Shown: positions 32,313 to 37,822 of the stretch, piece after piece | How positions within the stretch are numbered: the stretch's first letter is position 1 | Layout of the letters: each line of letters starts with the position of its first letter | Source: Chloroflexota bacterium | Lineage (GTDB): Bacteria; Chloroflexota; Limnocylindria; Limnocylindrales; CSP1-4 | NCBI GenBank assembly: GCA_003250155.1 | Contig: QKHE01000062.1 | Location: 1-37,822, forward strand | DNA: 37,822 nucleotides | Direction of reading: 5' to 3' | The notes under the pieces: generated by a model | Database searches by the model: none | What the model saw: the letters and a program-made list of their open reading frames with translations, nothing else | What the model was told of the DNA's origin: nothing | Made by a program: the position numbers and the translations under genes

Positions 32313-32720
32313 ATGCCGGCCTTCCGGATCGTGGTCGCGGCCCATGGTGAGCTCGCGTCCGGCCTGGTTGCGGGTGCGCGGCTCATCTGCGGCGAGTTGC
32401 ACCACGTCCAAGCCATCGGCCTCCAGCCCGATGAGTCCCCGGAGGGCTACGCCGAGCGCCTGGCGGCAGCATGCGGTGAGCCCGGCGAGCCACTGCTCGT
32501 CCTCACCGACCTCGTCGGGGGTACGCCCCACAACGTCGCCTTCGCGCTCGTTCGCCGACGTGCGTCGGCATTTCTCGTTTCCGGCGTCAATCTCGCCGTC
32601 CTCATCGAGGCGGCGACGAGCATGGACGCGCTCGACGACGACGCCGTCGAGCGCCTCGTCGCGGCGGGCCGAGCCGCCCTTAGCGACGCGGCGAGCCTGG
32701 TAGCGTCGAGGAACCCGTGA
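32313..32720 (+). CDS. PTS IIA component, mannose family
   Basis: This 135-residue IIA receives phosphate from HPr. The active His is His11 in 'VVAAHGELASGL'. The Thr-Asp segment 'LVLTDLVGGTPHN' is the second family hallmark, and the domain is of the usual length (about 130). It is a stand-alone IIA, not fused to IIB as in E. coli ManX. It starts with ATG after a perfect GGAGGAGG. An 88-bp spacer with a hairpin follows before IIB. The substrate cannot be read from IIA. Confidence 0.93.
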   Translation: MPAFRIVVAAHGELASGLVAGARLICGELHHVQAIGLQPDESPEGYAERLAAACGEPGEPLLVLTDLVGGTPHNVAFALVRRRASAFLVSGVNLAVLIEAATSMDALDDDAVERLVAAGRAALSDAASLVASRNP

Positions 32721-32727
32721 GGCCGAT

Positions 32728-32760
32728 GACCGGGTGCACCCGGAGGTGTGCGCACCGGTC
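32728..32760 (+). other. Palindrome and hairpin between IIA and IIB genes
   Basis: CCGGGTGCACCCGG (32730-32743) is a perfect 14-base palindrome. The larger stretch pairs GACCGG(G)TGC with GCACCGGTC with one bulged base. Such a stem could be an RNA-processing or stability site that sets the ratio of IIA to IIB. Confidence 0.4.
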
Positions 32761-32808
32761 CACCTCGAGCCCGCGGAAGCTGTTGGCCCAAACGCAGCGG
32801 AGGTCGGG

Positions 32809-33285
32809 ATGACCCTGAAACTCGTCCGAGTCGACGATCGGCTCATCCACGGCCAGGTCGTCGCGATCTGGCTGAAGGCGCTCGGCGCGAAGCGGATCAT
32901 CGTCGTCGACGATCGAACCGCCAACGACGAGTTCCTGCGGGAGATCCTCGTGCTCGCTGCTCCGCCTGGCGTCCCGGTCGAGGTCCACGATCTCGAGAAG
33001 GGTACGGAGCGGGTTCGCGAGCTCGCCTCGGATCCAGAGCCGGTCTTCGTCCTCATGCGCTCGCCGCTGACGGCGGTCCACTTGCGCGAGGCGGGAGTCG
33101 AGTTCCCGCTGCTCAACGTTGGTGGCATCGGCGCCGGCCCGGGCCGCAAGCCGCTGTACCGCAACATCTCCGCCTCCCCGGAGGAGATCGCGGCGATGCG
33201 GCGACTGGAGGAGATGGGCACTCGGGTCGAGCTGCGGATCGTAGAGAACGACCGGCCGGTCCAATTCGCGTCGGTCAAGGTGTAA
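32809..33285 (+). CDS. PTS IIB component, mannose/fructose/sorbose family
   Basis: This 158-residue IIB carries phosphate from IIA to the sugar. The active His is His14 in 'VDDRLIHGQVVAIW', the family signature. 'IIVVDDRTANDEF' and 'LNVGGIGAGPGRK' are further IIB-Man/Sor features. The ORF track adds 25 residues from GTG 32734, but ATG 32809 has GGAGG 5 bases upstream and gives the normal N-terminus. It is followed by three ribosome-binding-like GGAGG copies before IIC. Confidence 0.94.
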   Translation: MTLKLVRVDDRLIHGQVVAIWLKALGAKRIIVVDDRTANDEFLREILVLAAPPGVPVEVHDLEKGTERVRELASDPEPVFVLMRSPLTAVHLREAGVEFPLLNVGGIGAGPGRKPLYRNISASPEEIAAMRRLEEMGTRVELRIVENDRPVQFASVKV

Positions 33286-33286
33286 A

Positions 33287-33310
33287 GGAGGTTCGGAGGT
33301 GTCTCGGAGG
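33287..33310 (+). promoter_or_regulatory. Triple Shine-Dalgarno before the IIC gene
   Basis: GGAGG occurs at 33287, 33295 and 33306. The last is 8 bases before ATG 33319. The repeated sites may raise ribosome loading, or choose between ATG 33319, GTG 33310 and ATG 33328. Confidence 0.5.
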
Positions 33311-33318
33311 TGCGTTAC

Positions 33319-34224
33319 ATGACGCGCATGCAAGACCCCGGCCCCGCGGCAAAAGTCGCCGCGCTGGTCAGCCTCGGGGTCCTCGGCGCCCTCGTCTTTG
33401 CGGGTCCGGTCCTGGCCCAGGACGGCACGCCGAACGTCACGGCGGGCCTGCTCGAGGCCTCGCTCGTGGGCCTCGGCTACTACCTGTCGAACAGCCCGTG
33501 GCTGATCGGCATCGGTGGATTCTTCGGCCTGTACCGACCGCTGGTCGCGGGCCTGCTCGTGGGCATCATCTTCGGCGACCCGGTGAAGGGCGCCGAGATC
33601 GGTGCCGCGATCAACCTGCTGTACATCGGCTTCATCTCGGCCGGCGGATCGATCCCGGCCGATCCGTCGGTTGCCGGCTGGGTCGGCACCGCGCTCGCCC
33701 TGGCGGGTGGCCTCGACGCGGCCGCTGGCATCGCCCTCGGCGTCGCGGTCGGCCTGCTTGGCACGATCATCTTCTTCACCCGGATGAGTGTCGACGCCGT
33801 CTTCGCCCACTGGGCGGATGCGCGAGCGGAGCAGGGTGACATCAGCGGCGTCGCCAGGATGAACTGGCTGCCGCCGCAGATCTTCCTGTTCATCATCTCG
33901 TTCTTCCCGGCCACCGTGGCGGTCTACGCCGGCGCTCCGGTCGTTCAGGACTGGATCACCTGGCTGAACACCAATGCCCCGTGGGTCCTCAAGGGCTTCG
34001 AGATCGCGGGCGGCCTGCTGCCGGCCATCGGCATCGCGCTCAACATGCGGTTCATCTTCCGCGGCACCGTGATCCCGTACTTCTTCATCGGCTACTACGT
34101 CTCGGTCCTGAGCGGTGGGGGCGTCAACATCGTCGCGATCGCCATCATCGGCCTCGCGCTGGCAGCCCTCCATGTGACGTTCCTGGGCGCCCGGGACATG
34201 GGGCCGAAGGGAGCCGAGGCATGA
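33319..34224 (+). CDS. PTS IIC component, mannose/sorbose family
   Basis: IIC forms the sugar channel with IID. Of its 301 residues, those after about 40 match the EII-C Sor/Man pattern: 'FFGLYRPLVAGLLVGIIFGD' then 'GAEIGAAINLLYIGFISAGG', and later 'IAGGLLPAIGIALNMRFIF'. Ahead of these lies an extra N-terminal stretch that looks like a cleavable signal peptide: a basic start, a hydrophobic run, then 'GPVLAQDG' with an AxA-type site. Classical IIC proteins begin directly with the first channel helix. I chose ATG 33319 on the basis of spacing to the third GGAGG. The IID start overlaps the stop as ATGA. Confidence 0.9.
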   Translation: MTRMQDPGPAAKVAALVSLGVLGALVFAGPVLAQDGTPNVTAGLLEASLVGLGYYLSNSPWLIGIGGFFGLYRPLVAGLLVGIIFGDPVKGAEIGAAINLLYIGFISAGGSIPADPSVAGWVGTALALAGGLDAAAGIALGVAVGLLGTIIFFTRMSVDAVFAHWADARAEQGDISGVARMNWLPPQIFLFIISFFPATVAVYAGAPVVQDWITWLNTNAPWVLKGFEIAGGLLPAIGIALNMRFIFRGTVIPYFFIGYYVSVLSGGGVNIVAIAIIGLALAALHVTFLGARDMGPKGAEA

Positions 34225-35246
34225 CGGAGATGACGCAGGACCCCGGGTCCGGGATGGGGACCGGAATGGGCACTGACACGGGCGGCGGCATGGGCGAGGG
34301 GCCGAAGGTCTCCTTGACCCGGGGCGACGTCCAGCGAGCGTTCTGGCTGTGGACGTTCTTCAGCCACGCGAACTACAACTATGAGCGACTCCAGGGAACG
34401 GCCTTCGCCCAGGCGATGGCGCCGATCATCCGGAAGCTCTACAAGACCCCCGAGGACATCAAGGCAGCCCTCAAGCGGCACCTGGTGTTCTTCAACACCG
34501 AGCCCAACGTCGGCGGCATCATCCACGGCGCCGTCATCGCCATGGAGGAGCAGCGGGCCAACGGCGCGGATATCGACGACGACGCCATCAACTCGGTCAA
34601 GAGCGGCCTGATGGGCCCGCTCGCGGGTATCGGCGACTCGATCAGCCAGGGCACGATCACCCCGATCCTGCTGACGCTGGGCATCGGGATCGCAGCCGGC
34701 GACGCCACAATCAGCGGCGACGGTAACCCACTGGGAGCCGTGATCTACTTCGTCCTCGAAGTTGCGATCATGGTGGCCCTGGCCTACTTCTTCTGGATGC
34801 AGGGCTACGACCGCGGTCGCGTCGGCGTCATCGAGATGCTCCGATCCGGCACGCTGGATCGGTTCCTGACCGGCGCCGGCGTCCTCGGCAACATGGTCAT
34901 GGGCGCCTTGACGTTCCAGTTCGTGCACGTCTACCTGACGTGGCACTTCGGGATTTCGGCCGGCGGCGGCAACGTCACCGACTTCGACTTGAATCGGGAC
35001 CTGCTCAACGCCATGGTCCCGGGGCTCCTGCCGCTGGGGCTGGTGCTGCTCTGCTGGTGGCTGATCGCCCGTCGGCGCATGTCACCGCTCTGGCTGCTCG
35101 CCATCCTCGTGGTCGTCGCGATGGTCGGGGCGTACCCGATCTTCACCGACCAGCCGTTCGGCTGCGAGTCGATCCTCAACGCGTTCTTCCAGCCCGCGTA
35201 TGGTGCTGACGGCGCGCTTGGCTGCGTGCCCGCGCCAGCCACCTGA
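34221..35246 (+). CDS. PTS IID component, mannose family
   Basis: IID pairs with IIC to move the sugar across the membrane. Its 341 residues contain the family's early block 'FFSHANYNYERLQGTAFAQA', then 'RHLVFFNTEPNVGGIIHG' and 'GLMGPLAGIGDSISQGTI'. C-terminal helices follow at about 255-320. The first 30 residues form a Gly/Met-rich tail ('GMGTGMGTDTGGGMGEG') that is unusual for IID and probably disordered. ATG 34221 overlaps the IIC stop. The ORF track's 33981 start is a shadow. A strong hairpin ends the operon 20 bases after the stop. Confidence 0.94.
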   Translation: MTEMTQDPGSGMGTGMGTDTGGGMGEGPKVSLTRGDVQRAFWLWTFFSHANYNYERLQGTAFAQAMAPIIRKLYKTPEDIKAALKRHLVFFNTEPNVGGIIHGAVIAMEEQRANGADIDDDAINSVKSGLMGPLAGIGDSISQGTITPILLTLGIGIAAGDATISGDGNPLGAVIYFVLEVAIMVALAYFFWMQGYDRGRVGVIEMLRSGTLDRFLTGAGVLGNMVMGALTFQFVHVYLTWHFGISAGGGNVTDFDLNRDLLNAMVPGLLPLGLVLLCWWLIARRRMSPLWLLAILVVVAMVGAYPIFTDQPFGCESILNAFFQPAYGADGALGCVPAPAT

Positions 35247-35265
35247 TCATCGTCGGGTCAACGAC

Positions 35266-35294
35266 AGCGGCCCGGGCCACCGGCCCGGGCCGCT
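35266..35294 (+). terminator. Hairpin terminator of the PTS operon
   Basis: A 13-bp perfect stem (AGCGGCCCGGGCC with GGCCCGGGCCGCT) closes on a 3-nt loop 20 bases after the IID stop. No T-run follows, as often seen in very GC-rich genomes. Confidence 0.7.
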
Positions 35295-35323
35295 CCATGT
35301 AGCGCCACGGAGGTTCCCCCGCC

Positions 35324-36325
35324 ACGTTTCAGTTCGGCATCGGTGAGCGCTGGGCGTTCGTCAGCGCGATCAGCTACACGATCGTCAACATCACGCTCAG
35401 GTCCGCCGCACCGCACATCGACCCGGCCCTCGGCGCGCTGATCCGGCTGTTGCCGCTCACGGCGGTGTCGTGGTTCGTCATCGCCCGCCAAGGCGCCCAC
35501 GAGCTGCGCCCGGCGTCGCCGAAGTTCCTCACCTGGCGGCTCATCGGCTACCTGCTGATCGCCGGCGGTGTCAGCTCGGTCATCGGTAACGTCCTCTACT
35601 TCGAGGCGCTCAATGCCGGCGGGCTCGGAGTCACGATCGGGGCCGTCCAGGCCGGCTCGGTCCTCGGCGGCCTGTGGATCGGGCTGCTGATCCTGCGCGA
35701 GCGGCCGTGGCGCGAGCAGCTGCTCGGCGCGGCGACGATCGTCACCGGCCTCGTCTTCATTGGCCTCGCGACCGGCGGCATCCTGGAGCTGTGGTGGCTC
35801 GGCCTGCTGTTCGGCGCCGGGGCCGGGACGACCTACGCCCTCGCCAACACCCTCAGCCGGATCGTCCAGAAGGCCCGGCCGCTGCTATTCGTCGCCCTCG
35901 CCCTGTCGAGCATCGGCGGCCTCGTGCCGCTGACCGTCATCGTCGCGGTTCGCTGGGGGCTCGGCGATTCGCTGCCCGTCGACGCGCCGTCGACCGGCGC
36001 CGTGCTCCTCGCCGGGGTCGCGAACTCGGTGGCGCTGGCCTCGCTGGCGCTGGCCGTTCGCAACACCGAGGTCGCCACGGTCAACACCATCAGCTCCGCC
36101 TCGATCGTGTTCAGCTTCATCGGCTCGGTCGTCATCTTCGGCGAGACCGGCTCCCTGCCGATGATCGTCGGCATCGTGCTGGTGACCGCGGGGATCATCA
36201 TCGCCCAGGTTCGCCGCAGCCGTCGTGACCCGTCGGGGACCACTGCGCCCGGCTCTCGCGCCTCGGTTGCGCCCGAGGCGGCGGAGGTGGCCGAGGTCGC
36301 CGAGCCCGCCGGCGAGCCCCGCTGA
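35324..36325 (+). CDS. EamA/DMT family transporter, no canonical start codon
   Basis: This membrane protein of about 333 residues has ten hydrophobic segments arranged as two EamA repeats, with the second repeat near residues 190-300 ('SIVFSFIGSVVIFGETGSLP' is the classic end). The ORF track starts at TTG 35450, which would remove the entire first helix ('WAFVSAISYTIVNITL'). Upstream in the same frame there is no ATG, GTG or TTG back to the stop. GGAGG at 35309 lies 10 bases before an in-frame ACG (35324), the likely start or a mutated ATG. The Ala/Glu/Val-rich C-terminal tail is disordered. The substrate is unknown. It follows the PTS operon but has its own ribosome binding site. Confidence 0.8.
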   Translation, partial: TFQFGIGERWAFVSAISYTIVNITLRSAAPHIDPALGALIRLLPLTAVSWFVIARQGAHELRPASPKFLTWRLIGYLLIAGGVSSVIGNVLYFEALNAGGLGVTIGAVQAGSVLGGLWIGLLILRERPWREQLLGAATIVTGLVFIGLATGGILELWWLGLLFGAGAGTTYALANTLSRIVQKARPLLFVALALSSIGGLVPLTVIVAVRWGLGDSLPVDAPSTGAVLLAGVANSVALASLALAVRNTEVATVNTISSASIVFSFIGSVVIFGETGSLPMIVGIVLVTAGIIIAQVRRSRRDPSGTTAPGSRASVAPEAAEVAEVAEPAGEPR

Positions 36326-36330
36326 GACGG

Positions 36331-36717
36331 CTACTCGCCGCGCAGCGGCGAGGTGAGCCGCACGAAATAGCCGTCAGGGTCGGCGACGCGGAAGTCGCGG
36401 GCGCCCCAATCGCGATCCTGGATCGGCTTGACGATGTTCTGGTCCGCCGCCTGCGCGTCCGCATAGAGGGCATCGACGTCGTCGACCTGGATCACCACCT
36501 CGACGCCGGTGCCTCGCGGATGACGCTCGATGTTCGGCGTGAAGTAGTGCGGACCCGCAACGGCGTGCGAATCGCCCTGCAGCGTGATCTTCACGCCATC
36601 GCGCTCGAGGATCAGCCAGTCTTCCCAGCGCTTCGCGACGCGGAAGCCGAGCGCCCCGTAGAACGCGATGCTCCGCTCCACGTCGCTGACGAACAGCTCG
36701 ACGACGATCGATCGCAT
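36331..36717 (-). CDS. VOC superfamily (glyoxalase-like) protein
   Basis: This 128-residue protein has the vicinal oxygen chelate fold: 'VVELFVSDVERSIAFYGALG' opens the first beta-alpha-beta unit, and 'FRVADPDGYFVRL' closes the second with the conserved Glu position replaced by Val-Arg-Leu. One metal ligand may thus be missing, as in antibiotic-resistance or binding-only VOC proteins. The track's longer start (36792) adds 25 residues over the repeat region. ATG 36717 with GAGGA upstream is better. Its role is unknown; fosfomycin- or bleomycin-like binding is a family possibility only. It converges with the EamA gene (5-base gap). Confidence 0.85.
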   Translation of the reverse strand: MRSIVVELFVSDVERSIAFYGALGFRVAKRWEDWLILERDGVKITLQGDSHAVAGPHYFTPNIERHPRGTGVEVVIQVDDVDALYADAQAADQNIVKPIQDRDWGARDFRVADPDGYFVRLTSPLRGE

Positions 36718-36739
36718 GCTGATCCTCGCTTCGACCGTG

Positions 36740-36820
36740 CCCCGGTCCGGGTTCCGTACCGGGGACTGGCAGTCCTCATCGCTCGGCCCCACGCGTTCGA
36801 GTGGGGACGCTCAGTCCTCA
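36740..36820. repeat. Two tandem hairpin-plus-tail units
   Basis: Two related units lie between the VOC start and the aldehyde dehydrogenase stop. Each has a CCCC...GGGG stem (CCCCGGT/ACCGGGG and CCCCAC/GTGGGG), then AC, three variable bases, then CAGTCCTCA. The shared GGGGACNNNCAGTCCTCA copies (36761 and 36803) are 42 bases apart. The rest of the 205-base gap 36718-36922 shows nothing else I can support. Confidence 0.6.
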
Positions 36821-36922
36821 AATGGCCACGCTCCCGGGCCGGGACGTCACCGAAGTGCCCGCGGCGGCTCGGGTCGGCCGCGTGCAGTCGGCTCGACAGG
36901 GACGCGGCCCATTCGGGCCCTC

Positions 36923-37822
36923 CTACCCGCCCGCGTCGGCGATGCGGAAGACGACCTGCTTGTGTTGGCTGTACTTCTCGATCCCGACACCGCCATAGCC
37001 CGACTGCTTGTAGCCGTGCCCCGGCGCCTCGAGGACGCCGGTCGAGAACCACTGGTTGACGTAGACCTGGCCGGCCTTCAGCCCGCGGGACACCCGCCAG
37101 GCTCGATCGAGATCACGGGTGAACACGCCGGACGCGAGGCCGTACGTGGTGTCATTGGCCATCGCCAGCGCCTCGGCCTCCGTGTCGAACGGCAGGACCG
37201 CGACGACCGGCCCGAAGATCTCCTCGCGCGCGACCCGGCACGTCGGCGTCGCCTCGGCGAAGACCGTCGGCGGGATGTAGGCGCCCTTCGAGCGGACCGG
37301 ATCCGTGTACGGGACCCCACCGGTGAGCAGCCGGGCCTCGCGCTTGCCGATCTCGATGTAGTCCCAGACCTTCGCGCCGTGGCTGGCGGCGATGACCGGA
37401 CCGAGCTCGGTTTCTGGATCGAGCGGCTCACCGACCTTCATCGCCTCGGCCTTGGCCACGAGCGCCTCGACGAACCGATCGTGGACTGGTCGCTCGACGA
37501 GGATTCGCGAGCCGCAGACGCAGATCTGGCCGGTGTTGGCGAAGGCACCCAGCGCACTCCAGAAGACGGCAGAGTCGAGATCGGCATCGGCGAAGACGAG
37601 ATTGGGGTTCTTGCCGCCCAGCTCGAGCGAGATGCGCTTCACCTGCGACGCTGCGCCCTCGAGGATCCGGGAGCCGGTCTCGATGCCGCCGGTCAGCGAG
37701 ATCATGTCGACCCGTGGATCGGCGACGAGGGCCTCGCCGACGATCCCGCCGGGACCGGCGAGGACGTTGACCGCGCCGGGCGGCAGGTCCGCCTCGAGCA
37801 GCAGCTGGGCGACGCGCATGAA
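36923..37822 (-). CDS. Aldehyde dehydrogenase, N-terminus beyond window
   Basis: The C-terminal 300 residues of an NAD(P)-dependent aldehyde dehydrogenase are visible; the gene continues past the right edge. Key features are 'GSRILEGAASQVKRISLELGG' with the catalytic Glu in 'LELGGKNP', and the nucleophile Cys in 'NTGQICVCGSR'. The motifs 'EEIFGPVVAVLPFDTEAEAL' and 'GLASGVFTRDLDRAW' match the family C-terminus, as does the terminal 'SGYGGVGIEKYSQHKQV'. The ORF track's start at 37819 is an internal codon and not the real start. The substrate cannot be told. Nothing downstream on its strand but the hairpin repeats and the VOC gene. Confidence 0.93.
   Translation of the reverse strand, partial: FMRVAQLLLEADLPPGAVNVLAGPGGIVGEALVADPRVDMISLTGGIETGSRILEGAASQVKRISLELGGKNPNLVFADADLDSAVFWSALGAFANTGQICVCGSRILVERPVHDRFVEALVAKAEAMKVGEPLDPETELGPVIAASHGAKVWDYIEIGKREARLLTGGVPYTDPVRSKGAYIPPTVFAEATPTCRVAREEIFGPVVAVLPFDTEAEALAMANDTTYGLASGVFTRDLDRAWRVSRGLKAGQVYVNQWFSTGVLEAPGHGYKQSGYGGVGIEKYSQHKQVVFRIADAGG

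Noticed and set aside
36787-36822. tRNA-like T-arm (CCCCAC-loop-GTGGGG with TTCGA)
   Set aside because: No acceptor stem, anticodon arm or D-arm can be placed around it; the second copy of the unit shows it is a repeat.

Overview
This window is a chromosomal segment of a very GC-rich bacterium (by eye about 70% G+C). Genes sit on both strands, many start with GTG or TTG, and many stop/start codons overlap as ATGA, GTGA or TGATG. My best guess for the host is a Chloroflexota lineage of the Limnocylindria type. That rests on overall style: Ala/Pro/Glu-rich linkers, a CpaE-like ATPase with a coiled-coil partner, a cyclase-ATPase-TPR protein and ThyX. No marker gene proves it. I see no phage, transposase, CRISPR, tRNA or rRNA.

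Layout. 1-5.0 kb: the end of an unknown gene, a DUF885 zinc-hydrolase-like protein, a class III aminotransferase and an MscS channel. 5.1-7.0 kb: acetyl-CoA synthetase. 7.1-9.9 kb (minus): a coiled-coil protein and a CpaE/MinD-like ATPase, translationally coupled. 10.1-13.3 kb: moaA, a long apparently structured gene-free leader, purine nucleoside phosphorylase, and thyX (minus). 13.3-18.6 kb: a cyclic-nucleotide cluster with a cyclase-ATPase-TPR protein coupled to a CRP-type domain protein, and divergently a second, degenerate CRP-type protein overlapping a flavin oxidoreductase gene. 18.6-21.0 kb: a LysE-family exporter, a frameshifted aquaporin, a class II aldolase and a 53-residue zinc-ribbon protein. 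21.0-24.0 kb: an ABC-2 exporter pair, an alpha/beta hydrolase and a membrane protein. 24.0-25.9 kb: a protein joining a GIY-YIG-like region to a complete GreA module, and a divergent unknown gene. 26.0-28.1 kb: a four-gene DUF2089/DUF4097 operon behind an AT-rich promoter, ending in a strong terminator. 28.4-35.3 kb: a HhH-GPD repair protein and then a complete mannose-family PTS (HPr, EI, divergent SorC regulator, IIA-IIB-IIC-IID). 35.3 kb to the end: an EamA transporter, a VOC protein, a tandem hairpin repeat and the 3' part of an aldehyde dehydrogenase.

Functional logic. The PTS block could run on its own: EI and HPr supply phosphate, IIA/IIB relay it, IIC/IID import a sugar, and SorC probably senses the product. 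The cyclase block looks like a self-contained cAMP-type signalling unit next to redox chemistry. The DUF2089/DUF4097 operon looks like an envelope-stress module whose three larger proteins share one short helical motif. Several genes without a Shine-Dalgarno sequence have a TANNNT box 6-7 bases before the start codon, which suggests leaderless transcription. Two transporter genes have no ATG, GTG or TTG at the expected N-terminus but do have an in-frame ACG.
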